Shown here one piece after another: positions 9,127-18,727 of a stretch of 64,000 bases of DNA (position 1 is its first letter; the number at the start of each line of letters is the position of its first letter). Source of the DNA: Aureimonas sp. SA4125 (lineage in GTDB: Bacteria > Pseudomonadota > Alphaproteobacteria > Rhizobiales > Rhizobiaceae); contig NZ_AP025032.1 of assembly GCF_019973775.1 (NCBI RefSeq), positions 372,001 to 436,000 on the forward strand, in the 5' to 3' direction. A program made the position numbers and the translations under genes. The notes beneath the pieces are model-generated. The model was not told the origin of the DNA. It saw only the letters and a list, made by a program, of their open reading frames with translations, and searched no databases.

Positions 9127-10455
9127 ATGACACTGTTCAAGCGACCGCTCTCCACCGCCACGGCGCTGTTTCTCACCGCCGGCATCTCCCTTGCCGCCAT
9201 GGCTCCGGCCGAGGCCGTCGACATCAAGGAGGTCGTCAGCCCCGGCGGCATAAAGGCTCTCCTCGTGGAGGATTACACCAACCCGCTGATCGCCGTGAAT
9301 TTTGCCTTCGAGGGCGCCGGCTCGACCGCCGACGCGCCCGGCAAGGAAGGCACGGGCAATTTGATGTCCGGCCTACTCGACGAGGGCGCCGGCGACATCA
9401 CGAGCCAGGCTTTCCAGGAGAAGCTCGACACGCTGGGCGTGAGCCTCTCCTACAGCGCCAGCTACGACAACTTCACCGGCAGCTTCCGTACCCTCGTCGA
9501 GAACGAGGCCGATGCCTTCGAGCTCCTGCGCCTGTCGGTCAACCAGCCGCGCTTCGACGAGGAGCCGGTGTCGCGCATCCGCGGCCAGATCGAAACCGGC
9601 ATCATCGCCAACGAGAACGATCCGGGCGAGCTCGTCTCGAAGGCCTGGCGCGAGACGGCCTTTCCCGGCCATCCCTATGCAAGGCCGAGCGACGGCACCG
9701 TCGCCAGCCTCGACAAGGTGACCAGGGAAGACCTCGAGACCTATCGCAAGAACGGCTTTGCCCGGGACAACCTCGTCATCGGGGTCGTCGGTGCGATCGA
9801 CGCGGTCGAACTCGGCAAGCAGCTCGACGCCGTCTTCGGCGCACTGCCCGCGACGGCCACCCTGCCCGACATCCCCGATGTCGCCCCGGTCGCCGGCAAG
9901 ACCGCCTCGGTGACTCTCGACGTGCCGCAGACGACGATTCAGTTCGTGCTGCCGGGCGTGAAGCGCGACGACAAGGACTTCTTCCCGGCCTATCTCATGA
10001 ACCACATTCTCGGCGGCGGTTCCTTCTCCTCGCGTCTCTATCAGGAAGTGCGCGAGAAGCGCGGTCTTGCTTACGGCGCCAACTCCTTCCTCGCTTCGTT
10101 CGACCATTCGGCCGTCCTCGGTGCCTCTACCGCGACCCGCGCCGACAAGGCCCAGGAATCGATCGACATCATCCGCCAGGAGATGAAGCGCATGGCCGAT
10201 GAAGGGCCGACGCCTGAGGAGCTCGACAGGGCGAAGGCCTATGTGAAGGGGTCCTACGCCATCCAGAACCTCGATTCCTCGCTGTCGATCGCCTCCACCC
10301 TCGTCGGCATCCAGCTCGACAATCTCGGCATCGACTACATCGACAAACGCCAGGATCTGATCGACGCCGTGACGCTCGAGGACGTTAGGCGGATCGCGAA
10401 GGCGCTGCTGTCGGTCGAACCGACCGTCGTCACCGTCGGCCCCGCCGGAGCCTGA
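9127..10455 (+). CDS. M16 family peptidase-like protein, non-catalytic partner
   Basis: The 442-residue protein has a signal peptide (ending near MAPAEA) and the overall M16 two-domain fold, including GGGSFSSRLYQEVREKRGLAYG in the C-terminal half. Where the partner has HFLEH, this protein reads TGNLMSGLLDEGAG, so the zinc ligands are missing. It most likely pairs with the preceding gene (23-base gap) as the Arg/Tyr-contributing subunit of a periplasmic M16 heterodimer. The patatin gene begins 3 bases after its stop. Confidence 0.92.
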   Translation: MTLFKRPLSTATALFLTAGISLAAMAPAEAVDIKEVVSPGGIKALLVEDYTNPLIAVNFAFEGAGSTADAPGKEGTGNLMSGLLDEGAGDITSQAFQEKLDTLGVSLSYSASYDNFTGSFRTLVENEADAFELLRLSVNQPRFDEEPVSRIRGQIETGIIANENDPGELVSKAWRETAFPGHPYARPSDGTVASLDKVTREDLETYRKNGFARDNLVIGVVGAIDAVELGKQLDAVFGALPATATLPDIPDVAPVAGKTASVTLDVPQTTIQFVLPGVKRDDKDFFPAYLMNHILGGGSFSSRLYQEVREKRGLAYGANSFLASFDHSAVLGASTATRADKAQESIDIIRQEMKRMADEGPTPEELDRAKAYVKGSYAIQNLDSSLSIASTLVGIQLDNLGIDYIDKRQDLIDAVTLEDVRRIAKALLSVEPTVVTVGPAGA

Positions 10456-10458
10456 TCC

Positions 10459-11340
10459 ATGTCGCAGCCGGGCGGCATCGGACTGGCGCTCGGCGGCGGC
10501 GGGGCACGGGGACTGGCGCATATCCACGTCCTCTCCGCATTTGACGATCTCGGCATCAGGCCGGTGCATATCGCCGGCTCGTCCATCGGCGCGATCATCG
10601 GCGCCGCCTATGCAAGCGGCATGTCAGGCGCGGCGGTTCACGATTTCGCGCTATCGAGCTTTGCGACGTCGCGCGGCATCGCCGGGCGCATCTGGGCGAC
10701 GCGGCCGCCGAGCTTTGCCGAGTTCTGGGCCGATGGCGGGGTGCGCTTCGGACAGCTGAACATCCTGCGCATTCTCGGCGCCTTCCTGCCGCCGGGCATG
10801 CACGAGAATTTCGAGGACCTCGCCATCCCGCTGACGGTGATGGCGACTGATTTCTACGGCCGTCGGGAGGTCGCGATCCGCACCGGTGATCTGGTCAGCG
10901 CGCTCGCCGCCTCCGCCGCGCTGCCCGCCATCTTCCGTCCCGTGCTGCGCGAGGGCGTGGTCCTGATCGACGGCGGCATCTACAACCCCCTGCCGTTCGA
11001 TCAGCTGCGCGGACGTGCTGGCCTGATCGTCGCCAGCGACGTCAATGGCGGACCTGCCACTGCCCATCCCGAACGCCTGCCCAGCCCGTTCGAGGCGCTG
11101 GTCGGGGCCTCGCAGCTGATGCAGCAGTCGATCACCGAGACACGCCTGCGCGTTTCGCCCCCCGATGTCCTGTTGCGACCCTCCGTCGATAGCTATGGCG
11201 TCCTTGATTTTCTGAAGACGAAGATGATCCTCGACGATACCGCGCCCCTGCGCGAGGAGGTGAAGCGTGTGCTCGGCCCGATCCTCGAGCGTGAGCCCGA
11301 GCCGGAAGAAGAAGCGACGGCCATCCTCCACGCCGTCTGA
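10459..11340 (+). CDS. Patatin-like phospholipase family protein
   Basis: The 293-residue protein has all patatin hallmarks: the oxyanion-hole motif GGGGARGLAH near the N-terminus, the nucleophile elbow GSSIG (Ser), and the DGG motif in LIDGGIYNPLP giving the catalytic Asp. It probably hydrolyses acyl ester bonds of membrane lipids. There is no signal peptide, so it is likely cytoplasmic or peripheral. Its start is 3 bases after the M16 partner gene, implying one transcript of three genes. Confidence 0.92.
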   Translation: MSQPGGIGLALGGGGARGLAHIHVLSAFDDLGIRPVHIAGSSIGAIIGAAYASGMSGAAVHDFALSSFATSRGIAGRIWATRPPSFAEFWADGGVRFGQLNILRILGAFLPPGMHENFEDLAIPLTVMATDFYGRREVAIRTGDLVSALAASAALPAIFRPVLREGVVLIDGGIYNPLPFDQLRGRAGLIVASDVNGGPATAHPERLPSPFEALVGASQLMQQSITETRLRVSPPDVLLRPSVDSYGVLDFLKTKMILDDTAPLREEVKRVLGPILEREPEPEEEATAILHAV

Positions 11341-11655
11341 GGCGCACGCCTCAGCAAAGGCGAAGCGCGCCTCATGCCTCGCGACTTCATCCAGAAACCG
11401 CATCATGCCGGTCTCGACCCGTGTCAGCCCGGCGCGAAGCCGGCCCTTCAAGAGATCGGGATCGAGCCTTTCCGCTTCATAGGCGCCGACCATCTCGGGA
11501 TGATGAGAAGCCGGCCAATACGGTCGTGCGGGAAGACGGCGGCAAGGCGCTGAAAAGCGCCTCCGAACTCAAGAATTCCGCGGGCCGGGCGGACCCGCGG
11601 CGCGAACGAAGGCCTGATCAGGCCCGCCGCCGCTCGCCGGGATCAGTGCCCGCGG
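11341..11655. other. Non-coding region between patatin and VOC genes, with hairpins and a possible gene remnant
   Basis: Two strong palindromes sit here: 11578-11600 (CCGCGGG / CCCGCGG arms) and 11611-11624 (GGCCTGATCAGGCC). They lie downstream of the convergent ends and may act as a bidirectional terminator. On the minus strand, 11493 down to about 11340 reads as MVGAYEAERLDPDLLKGR... with strongly G/C-biased third positions, then runs into the antisense of the patatin gene. It looks like a fragment of a former gene, but I do not recognise it. Confidence 0.4.
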
Positions 11656-12078
11656 TCAGGCGGCGAAGACCGACGCCATGTCGGCAAAGCCCTTGAACTC
11701 GAGCGCATTCCCCGAGGGGTCGTAGAGGAAGAGGGTCGCCTGCTCCCCCGGCTGACCCTCGAAGCGCAGCATCGGACGCTCGATCCAGTCGACGTCGTCG
11801 CGGACGGTCAGCCGTTCGGCGAGCGCCTTCCACTCCGGCATGGTAAGAACGACACCGAAATGCGGAATCGGCACGGCGTGGCCATCGACCTGCCCGCGAT
11901 CAGCTGAAGCACCTGCTCCGGGCCGAAGATGGGCCGAAAGCTGATGGCCGAAGAGATCGAAATCCACCCAGTTCGGTGACGACCGTCCAATCCTTGCTCC
12001 GAGGACGTCCTGGTAGAAGTCACGCGTCTCGTCGAGGTCGCGGACCGGGAAGGCGAGATGGAAGGGGGTGATCGACAT
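11656..12078 (-). CDS. VOC superfamily (glyoxalase/dioxygenase-like) protein
   Basis: The 140-residue protein begins ITPFHLAFPVRDLDETRDFYQDVLGARIGR, the classic vicinal-oxygen-chelate beta-alpha-beta start with an early His, and ends LFLYDPSGNALEFKGF with the C-terminal Glu of the metal site. A central HFGVVL supplies a further His. Members include glyoxalases, extradiol dioxygenases and drug-resistance proteins; substrate cannot be told from sequence. It lies 44 bases downstream of the antiporter gene on the same strand. Confidence 0.88.
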   Translation of the reverse strand: MSITPFHLAFPVRDLDETRDFYQDVLGARIGRSSPNWVDFDLFGHQLSAHLRPGAGASADRGQVDGHAVPIPHFGVVLTMPEWKALAERLTVRDDVDWIERPMLRFEGQPGEQATLFLYDPSGNALEFKGFADMASVFAA

Positions 12079-12122
12079 GGTTGTCCTGCGAGTCTTGTTT
12101 CAAAAGGGGTTTGACGCAGCGC

Positions 12123-13985
12123 CTATTCGGCGTTCGTCCGTCGTCTTCCCAAGAGCCGTCGGCGCGGCCGCGCGGGAGCCGTGGTGTTGCCGCCAGATGC
12201 TTCCGCCGCACCATCGACAAGATGGAGCCTCGGCTTTGGCCTCACCAGTGGCTCGGGCGTTGCCTTGCGCTTTTCCATCATGTCCATGCCGGCATAGATG
12301 CCTTCGACCTGCTGCAGCTTCAGCCGCTCGAAATCACGGCGGCGGACATCCTCGGCGATCGCGTCTGCCATGTCGAGCTCGACGCCAAGGCCCTGCAGCG
12401 TTTCGGCGCCGAAGACAAGGGCCGATTCCAGCGTCTCGCGGATCTCGTACTCCACCCCGCGCGCCAGCAGCGACAGGGAGTGGTTGCGGTCGTAGGAGCG
12501 GACATACAGCCTGACGGTCGGAAACTCCGACCGGATGAGATTGACGATCTGGTCGGTCGTCTCGGCCTTGTTGGTGCACACGGCGACGATCTTGGCCTTG
12601 CGGATGCCCGCCGCTTCCAGAACGTCGCGCCGCAGACCCGAGCCGAAATAGATGCGGAAGCCGAAGCGCGCGGCATTGCGGATGCGCTCGGCGGAGGAGT
12701 CGATGATCGTCACGTCGGTGCCGTTGGAAAGAAGCACCTGCGCGGCGATCTGGGCAAAGCGTGAGAAGCCGATGATGAGCACATCGGAGCCGGCGCCCTC
12801 GAAGTCCTCGTCGAGCTGTTCTTCCTGGAGTTCCTCCGACAGCCAGTTGCCGATCCACGCCGTCAGCGGGGTCAGCGCCATCGACAGCGTGACGATGGCT
12901 ACCAGCAGGGACGACATCTCGACCGAGAAGATCGCATTGGCCGATGCGCTCGCAAACAGGACGAAGGCGAACTCTCCGCCCTGCGGCAGGAGGGCCGAGA
13001 CGCGCGCGGCGGTGTTGTGGCTCTCGCCGAAGAGGCGCGACAGCCAATAGAGGATCACCGCCTTGGCGGCGAGGAGGGCCGGGGTGGCGATGAGGATGGT
13101 CAGCCAGTCCCGCATGATGATCGAAAGGTCGAGCGACAGCCCGACGCCGATGAAGAAGAGGCCGAGGAGAATGCCGCGGAAAGGCTCGATATCGGCTTCC
13201 AGCTCGTGCCGGTAGCTCGATTCCGCCAGCATCACGCCGGCGATGAAGGCGCCCATGGCCATGGAGAACCCGGCCGCCGCCATCAGCATGGCCGAGCCGA
13301 GGACGACGAAGAGCGCCGCGCCGATCATCACCTCGCGCGCGCCGGAATTGGCCATGACGCGGAACAGCGGGTTGAGGAGATAGCGGCCCGCGACGATGAG
13401 CACGACGATCGCCCCGACCGACAGGACGAACTGCATGGGGTCGAACCCGGCCGCCGGATCGGCCGTCGGCGCGAGGAAAGGCAGGATCGCCAGCAGCGGT
13501 ACGACGGCCAGATCCTGGAACAGGAGGACCGAGAAGGCCGCCTGGCCGTGACGGGTGTTCGTCTCCCCGGCCTCCTCGAGCAGCTGCAGGCCGAACGCGG
13601 TCGACGACAGCGCAAGTCCGAAGCCGATGACGAAGCCGGCCCGCCAGTCGATCCCGAGAAGAACGGCAATCGCCATGATCGCGGCGCCGGAAAGCGCGAC
13701 CTGGGTCAGGCCGAGGCCAAAGATCTGCCGGCGCAGCGCCCAGAGGCGGCTCGCCTTCAGCTCCAGCCCGATGATGAAAAGGAGAAAGACGACGCCGAGT
13801 TCGCCGACATGCAGGATCTCCGTCCCGTCGCCTTCGATCAGGCGCAGCACCGGTCCCATGACGATGCCGGCGAAGAGATAGCCGAGCACCGTGCCGAGGC
13901 CGATGCGCTTGAAGATCGTGCCGGCAAGGATCCCGCCGCCGAGCAAAAGGATGACTTCCAGAAACAGGGCGCGTGATTCTTCCAA
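12123..13985 (-). CDS. Monovalent cation:proton antiporter-2 (KefB/KefC-like) with C-terminal RCK domain
   Basis: About 620 residues. The N-terminal part (to about 390) is a CPA2 Na+/H+-exchanger-type membrane domain with about 12 hydrophobic segments, starting LFLEVILLLGGGILAG...GLGTVLGYLFAGIVMGP. It is followed by a Rossmann RCK/TrkA-N domain (DVLIIGFSRFAQIAAQVLL...). It should exchange K+ or Na+ for H+ across the inner membrane under nucleotide or redox control. The frame is open further upstream, but the homologous part begins at EESRALFLEV. A TTG at 13983-13985 fits best; no ATG lies nearby in frame and no strong ribosome-binding site is seen, so the start is uncertain. Divergent from pmbA. 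Confidence 0.85.
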   Translation of the reverse strand: MEESRALFLEVILLLGGGILAGTIFKRIGLGTVLGYLFAGIVMGPVLRLIEGDGTEILHVGELGVVFLLFIIGLELKASRLWALRRQIFGLGLTQVALSGAAIMAIAVLLGIDWRAGFVIGFGLALSSTAFGLQLLEEAGETNTRHGQAAFSVLLFQDLAVVPLLAILPFLAPTADPAAGFDPMQFVLSVGAIVVLIVAGRYLLNPLFRVMANSGAREVMIGAALFVVLGSAMLMAAAGFSMAMGAFIAGVMLAESSYRHELEADIEPFRGILLGLFFIGVGLSLDLSIIMRDWLTILIATPALLAAKAVILYWLSRLFGESHNTAARVSALLPQGGEFAFVLFASASANAIFSVEMSSLLVAIVTLSMALTPLTAWIGNWLSEELQEEQLDEDFEGAGSDVLIIGFSRFAQIAAQVLLSNGTDVTIIDSSAERIRNAARFGFRIYFGSGLRRDVLEAAGIRKAKIVAVCTNKAETTDQIVNLIRSEFPTVRLYVRSYDRNHSLSLLARGVEYEIRETLESALVFGAETLQGLGVELDMADAIAEDVRRRDFERLKLQQVEGIYAGMDMMEKRKATPEPLVRPKPRLHLVDGAAEASGGNTTAPARPRRRLLGRRRTNAE

Positions 13986-14116
13986 GACGGGCGTCCGACG
14001 GTTGGGTGGGAAGAAGAGCCGCAGGCGCGGCGGGTGACATAAGCCGGTCACGCCGCTTGGCTTCCATGGCATTGCACCATAGATGTTCCCCATGCACAAA
14101 CCAGCAGGCAAAATCC

Positions 14117-15454
14117 ATGGATGATCAGACCCGAGGCCTTCTCGACGTCGGCGCGCGGCTGATCGAGGCCGCTCTGAAGGCCGGTGCGGATGCGGCGGAC
14201 GCCGCCGTCGTCCGCTCGCACTCCCGCGGCGCTTCGGTGAGGCTCGGCAAGATCGAGGACACCGAATCGGCCGAAAGCGAGGACGTGTCGCTGCGGGTCT
14301 TCGTCGGACAGCGCATTGCGACCGTTTCGGCAGACATGCGCGCCGATATCGGCCCGCTGGTCGAGCGCGCCGTGGCGATGGCAAAGGTCTCGCCGGAGGA
14401 CCCCTATGCGGGCCTCGCCGACCCGTCGGATCTCTCCCGCGACGACCTCGATCTCGACCTCTACGACGACACCGTCATCGCGAGCGCCGCGCTGGTGGAT
14501 GAAGCGATGGCGCTCGAGGACGCCGCCCGGGCGGTCGACGGCGTGACGAATTCCGGCGGTGCCGGCGCCTCCGTCAGCGCCACGGGCCTCGTGCTCGTGA
14601 CCTCGGCCGGTTTTTCCGGATCCCGCATGCGCTCGGGTTTTTCACGCTCGGTCAGCGTCATCGCCGGCGAGGGCGTCAAGATGCAGCGCGACTACGATTA
14701 CGATTCGCGCCTCTTCGCCGCCGACCTCGACGCCAGTGCCGACATCGGGCGGCGGGCCGGCGAGCGCACCGTGGCGCGCGTCAACCCGCGCATGGTGCCG
14801 ACCGGAAAATACGAGATCGTCTTCGATCCACGCGTCGCGCGCGGACTGATCGGCCATGTCGTCGGCGCGATCAACGGCGCGGCGATCGCGCGCAAGACGA
14901 GTTTCCTCAAGGACCGCATGGGAGCCCAGATCCTCCCGGCATCGATATCGATCACCGACGAGCCGTTGCTGCGGCGCCGGCCGGGATCGCGCGCCTTCGA
15001 CGGCGAGGGCCTGCGCGGCGCGCCGCTGGTCCTCGTCGAGGACGGCGTCCTCAGAAACTGGATCCTCGACGGCGCCACGGGCCGCGAGCTCGGCCTGCCC
15101 GGAAACGCCCGCGCCTCGCGCTCGAGCGGCGGCGTGTCGCCGTCCTCCACGAACGTGATCGTGACGCCCGGCGTCGTGACGCCGTCCGAGCTGATCGACG
15201 GCATCAAGGATGGCATCTACGTCACCGAACTCATCGGCCATGGCGTCAACATGGTCACCGGCGACTACAGCCGCGGCATCTCGGGCTTCATGATCGAGAA
15301 CGGCGTTTTGACCTTCCCGGTCTCGGAGGTCACCATCGCCGGCAATCTCGCCGACATGCTGCTGCAACTGACGCCGGCCAACGATCTCGACACCCGCTTC
15401 TCCATCGTCTCGCCGACGCTTGGCCTCGGAGTGATGACGGTCGCGGGCAACTGA
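14117..15454 (+). CDS. pmbA: TldD/PmbA family metallopeptidase component (TldE)
   Basis: The 445-residue product matches TldE/PmbA throughout, for example LEAALKAGADAADA...RSHSRG, the C-terminal GHGVNMVTGDYSRGISGFMIENG, and VSEVTIAGNL. With TldD it forms a heterodimeric protease that trims modified peptides and degrades unfolded small proteins. TldD carries the zinc site; this partner lacks HExxxH. The frame extends upstream to about 13973, but MDDQTRGLLD is the family start. cysQ begins one base after its stop. Confidence 0.93.
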   Translation: MDDQTRGLLDVGARLIEAALKAGADAADAAVVRSHSRGASVRLGKIEDTESAESEDVSLRVFVGQRIATVSADMRADIGPLVERAVAMAKVSPEDPYAGLADPSDLSRDDLDLDLYDDTVIASAALVDEAMALEDAARAVDGVTNSGGAGASVSATGLVLVTSAGFSGSRMRSGFSRSVSVIAGEGVKMQRDYDYDSRLFAADLDASADIGRRAGERTVARVNPRMVPTGKYEIVFDPRVARGLIGHVVGAINGAAIARKTSFLKDRMGAQILPASISITDEPLLRRRPGSRAFDGEGLRGAPLVLVEDGVLRNWILDGATGRELGLPGNARASRSSGGVSPSSTNVIVTPGVVTPSELIDGIKDGIYVTELIGHGVNMVTGDYSRGISGFMIENGVLTFPVSEVTIAGNLADMLLQLTPANDLDTRFSIVSPTLGLGVMTVAGN

Positions 15455-15455
15455 G

Positions 15456-16289
15456 ATGGTCGCGGCGAGCTTCGACCAGGACCTGGTGCTGATCGAGACC
15501 GCCGCGCGCGAGGCCGGGCGGATCGCTCTCGGTTATTTTCGCAAGGACCCGCAGGTCTGGTACAAGGAGGGCAATTCGCCCGTCTCGGAAGCCGACCTCG
15601 CCGTCGACCTCTATCTGAAGGAAGCGCTGCTCGGTGCCCGGCCCGACTATGGCTGGCTGTCGGAAGAAACCGATCCCGCGCTGGCCGAGGTCGCTTCGAC
15701 GCGGTCGCCGCAGCGCTTCTTCGTCGTCGACCCGATCGACGGGACGCGCTCCTACATTCGCGGCGAGGACACCTGGTGCGTCTCGATTGCCGTGGTCGAA
15801 GCCGGCCGGCCGGTCGCCGGGGTCATCGACGCGCCGGCCAAGAACGAGGTCTTCTCGGCTGTCGCCGGTGGCACCGCGCGGCTGAACGGTGCGCTTCTGC
15901 AGCTTGCGCCACGCAGCCACGGTGGCCCGCTGACGGTCTCGATGCCAGATCCGATGCGTCGCCGACTCGGCACGGCGATCCTTGCCGGACTGTCCTTCGA
16001 GCGCAACGCCCCTTCGCTGGCCTACCGTCTGGCGCTCGTCGCCGCCGGGCGTCTCGACGGCACCTTGATCCGGCCTGAGGCCAATGACTGGGACATCGCC
16101 GCGGGCGATCTGATCCTGGAGCGGGCGGGCGGAGCGCTGGTCGATCGCGCCGGCGAATTGAGACTTTACAAGATTGCCGGTAGAAGGCATGGCCTGCTGA
16201 TCGCGGCGGCCGGTCACGCTTTGTCGAACATGGTCGAACTCGCCGCCGCCGCTGCGCCGGAGCTCGCCCCACCCGTTGAAAGAGGATAG
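15456..16289 (+). CDS. cysQ: Inositol monophosphatase family protein, 3'(2'),5'-bisphosphate nucleotidase CysQ-like
   Basis: The 277-residue protein has the lithium-sensitive phosphatase motifs: EE in WLSEETDPA, the metal-binding DPIDGTRSYIRG, and the C-terminal WDIAAGDLILERAGG. CysQ-type enzymes hydrolyse 3'-phosphoadenosine 5'-phosphate from sulfate assimilation; inositol-1-phosphate is a possible alternative substrate. It starts one base after pmbA and is followed by a DUF4170 gene 4 bases on. Confidence 0.9.
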   Translation: MVAASFDQDLVLIETAAREAGRIALGYFRKDPQVWYKEGNSPVSEADLAVDLYLKEALLGARPDYGWLSEETDPALAEVASTRSPQRFFVVDPIDGTRSYIRGEDTWCVSIAVVEAGRPVAGVIDAPAKNEVFSAVAGGTARLNGALLQLAPRSHGGPLTVSMPDPMRRRLGTAILAGLSFERNAPSLAYRLALVAAGRLDGTLIRPEANDWDIAAGDLILERAGGALVDRAGELRLYKIAGRRHGLLIAAAGHALSNMVELAAAAAPELAPPVERG

Positions 16290-16293
16290 TGCC

Positions 16294-16530
16294 ATGGCCG
16301 CCGCAGAGGACAGCAAGCAGCGTCTCCACCTGGTTTTCGGCGGCGAACTCAAGTCGCTCGGTACGGTGGAGTTCAAGGATCTTTCCGGTCTCGATGTCGT
16401 CGGCATCTATCCGGACTATGCCAGCGCCCTGACCGCCTGGCGCGCCAAGGCGCAGCAGAGCGTCGACAACGCCGCCATGCGCTACTTCATCGTCCACATG
16501 CACCGACTTCTCGATCCGGATGGCGTGTGA
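16294..16530 (+). CDS. DUF4170 domain small protein
   Basis: The 78-residue protein (MAAAEDSKQRLHLVFGGEL..., ending HMHRLLDPDGV) matches the alphaproteobacterial DUF4170 family, including the conserved YPDYASALTAWRAKAQ and MRYFIVHMHRLLDP stretches. The ATG at 16294 is preferred over one at 16276 because AAGAGGA lies at the right distance upstream and homology begins there. Function is unknown. It is consistently found beside the acyltransferase and waaA genes in this order, which suggests an envelope role. Its 3' end overlaps the next gene by 11 bases. Confidence 0.87.
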   Translation: MAAAEDSKQRLHLVFGGELKSLGTVEFKDLSGLDVVGIYPDYASALTAWRAKAQQSVDNAAMRYFIVHMHRLLDPDGV

Positions 16531-17350
16531 CCACGTCACCTTGATGATGATGACGACGGGCCATGTCGCCCCCCCCGGGCCGGCACGCGAAAGTCTGCCG
16601 GAGAAGCGTCGTTCGCGCCGCAGCGCGCTCGCGCGCCGCATCAAGCGCCTCGGGCAGCGCATCTTGCGCCGACCACCGGTGACGAAAGCCGCCGGCTGGC
16701 TGATTCACGGGGCGCTGCGCTTCGTCCGGCGCACCCAGGATCTGGCCCCGGGGACGAGCGACTGGTCCGACGTGCTGACGCGGGAGCATCCGGCGATCGT
16801 CGCGCTCTGGCACGGCCAGCATCTTCTCGCCCCGTTCTTCCGTCCGGAAAGCCTGCCCTACGTCGCTCTCCTGTCGCGAAATGCCGATGCCGAGATCAAT
16901 GCCGGCGTGGTCGAGCGCTTCGGCATCGACACCGTTCGCGGTTCCGGCGGCCGGGTGCGCCACACCGTCTCGCAAAAGGGCGGCGCGCGCGCCTTGATCG
17001 TCCTGCGCCGCAAGCTCGCCGAAGGCTCGGGCGTCTGCATGATCGCCGATGTGCCGAAAGGAACCCCGCGCGAGGCGGGCCTTGGCATCGTCACCCTGGC
17101 GCGGCTGTCGGGCCGCCCGATCATCCCGGCTGCCGCGGTGACCTCGCGGCGCTACGTCGTGGCAAAATCCTGGGACAAGACGACGGTTCCCTTGCCGTTC
17201 GGCGCCCTTGCCGTGGTCCTCGGCGCGCCGATCCATGTGCCGGCCGGCGCCGACGCCGAGGCCATGGAAGAAGCGCGCCGCGCGGTGACCCTGGCGATCG
17301 AGGCCGCCAATGCGAAGGCGCTGGCACTTCTGGCGGAGACGGGGCGATGA
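16520..17350 (+). CDS. Lysophospholipid acyltransferase family protein (DUF374)
   Basis: The 276-residue protein carries the DUF374 signatures VALWHGQHLLAPF (with the His of the acyltransferase site), a RGSGGRVRHT segment, and the MIADVPKGTPREAGLGIVTLARLSGRPIIPAA motif. It is a membrane-associated acyltransferase-like protein, probably of lipid A or phospholipid metabolism, given that it directly precedes waaA and lpxK. Several Met codons compete as the start within the first 12 residues. The stop overlaps the waaA start (ATGA). Confidence 0.87.
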   Translation: MACDHVTLMMMTTGHVAPPGPARESLPEKRRSRRSALARRIKRLGQRILRRPPVTKAAGWLIHGALRFVRRTQDLAPGTSDWSDVLTREHPAIVALWHGQHLLAPFFRPESLPYVALLSRNADAEINAGVVERFGIDTVRGSGGRVRHTVSQKGGARALIVLRRKLAEGSGVCMIADVPKGTPREAGLGIVTLARLSGRPIIPAAAVTSRRYVVAKSWDKTTVPLPFGALAVVLGAPIHVPAGADAEAMEEARRAVTLAIEAANAKALALLAETGR

Positions 17351-18678
17351 GCCACGGCGTCGCCCGTGCGGCGCTGACGGCCTATCGTCTGGCCGGTGCG
17401 CTCGCCTATCCGCTGCTCGGCCCCTATGTCGGCTGGCGCGCCGCGCACGGCAAGGAGGAGGCGGGCCGTCGGCGTGAGCGCTACGGCTTTGCCGGCGTCG
17501 CCCGTCCGGCCGGGCCCCTCGTCTGGATCCACGCGGCCAGCGTCGGCGAAAGCTCCGCCGTCGCGCCGCTGGTGCGCCAGATCGCGGCGCAGAACATCCA
17601 GATCGTCATGACCACCGGCACGGTGACCTCGGCGGCCCTCGTGCGCGACCGGCTCTCCGGCGTGGTGATCCACCAATACGTGCCGCTCGACCTCCGGCCC
17701 TCCGTCTCCCGCTTTCTCGACCACTGGAGCCCGGATGTGGCGATCGTGGCCGAAAGCGAGATCTGGCCGATGACGATGCTGGAGCTCGGGCGCCGGCGCA
17801 TCCCGCAGGTCCTCGTCAATGCCCGCCTGTCGGACCGTTCCTTCCGGCGGTGGAAGGCGGCGCCGGCGCTCGCCGAGGCGCTCTTGGAAAATCTCTCCCA
17901 TGTCGTCGCGCAGTCCGAGATCGACGGCGAGCGCTACCATCTTCTGGGCGCACGCACGGTCACCGTCGCCGGCAACCTGAAGGCGGACACCAGCCCGCCG
18001 CCGCACGACCCGGCGACGCTGCGCCTTTTCGCCGACGCCATCGGCGCGCGCCCGGTCTGGGCCGCGATCTCGACCCATCCGGGCGAGGAGGACATCGCCG
18101 CTTCGGTGCACGCGTCGCTGAAACCGCTGCATCCAGGACTCCTCACCGTCATCGTGCCGCGCCATGCCGAACGTGCCGAAACCCTCGAAAAAAGTTTCGC
18201 CGCCAAGGGCTTCAAGGTGGTCAGGCGCTCCTCCGGCATCATGCCGGGACCTGAGACCGACATTCTTCTCGGCGATACGATGGGCGAGATGGGCCTCTAC
18301 CTCCGGCTGAGCGAAATCGCCTTCGTCGGCCGCTCGCTCGCCGCCGAGGGCGGGCAGAACCCGCTCGAGGCGGCCATGCTCGGCACCGCCATCCTCTCCG
18401 GCCGCTTCGTGCAGAATTTCCGCGACACCTATCAGCGGCTCCTGAAGAACGGCGGCGCGCGGCTGGTGCAGGACGAGGCGACGCTGCGCGATCACGTCGG
18501 CCAGCTCCTCGGACAGCCGGAACTGCGGCAACGGATGATCACCGCGGCGGCGGCAACGGTCGGTGAGATGCAAGGGGGCCTCGCACGCACCATCCAGGCG
18601 CTGGACCCTTTCCTGCATCCCCTGAAGCTCGCCATGGGTCTCGACGGCCATGGCGAACGGACAGGCGCCCCGCGGTGA
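17347..18678 (+). CDS. waaA: 3-deoxy-D-manno-octulosonic acid transferase
   Basis: WaaA (KdtA) transfers Kdo from CMP-Kdo to lipid IVA on the cytoplasmic face of the inner membrane. The 443-residue GT-B protein has an N-terminal anchor segment (YRLAGALAYPLLGPYVGWRA). The WIHAASVGES motif carries the catalytic Glu, followed by QYVPLDLRPSVSRFLDHW, AESEIWPMTM and, in the C-terminal domain, GGQNPLEAAMLG. It is translationally coupled to the upstream acyltransferase by an ATGA overlap. Confidence 0.96.
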   Translation: MSHGVARAALTAYRLAGALAYPLLGPYVGWRAAHGKEEAGRRRERYGFAGVARPAGPLVWIHAASVGESSAVAPLVRQIAAQNIQIVMTTGTVTSAALVRDRLSGVVIHQYVPLDLRPSVSRFLDHWSPDVAIVAESEIWPMTMLELGRRRIPQVLVNARLSDRSFRRWKAAPALAEALLENLSHVVAQSEIDGERYHLLGARTVTVAGNLKADTSPPPHDPATLRLFADAIGARPVWAAISTHPGEEDIAASVHASLKPLHPGLLTVIVPRHAERAETLEKSFAAKGFKVVRRSSGIMPGPETDILLGDTMGEMGLYLRLSEIAFVGRSLAAEGGQNPLEAAMLGTAILSGRFVQNFRDTYQRLLKNGGARLVQDEATLRDHVGQLLGQPELRQRMITAAAATVGEMQGGLARTIQALDPFLHPLKLAMGLDGHGERTGAPR

Positions 18679-18727
18679 CCCGGCACGGTGCCAGTGCGAA
18701 CCGGGCACTGCCGCCAGGCACCGGACG

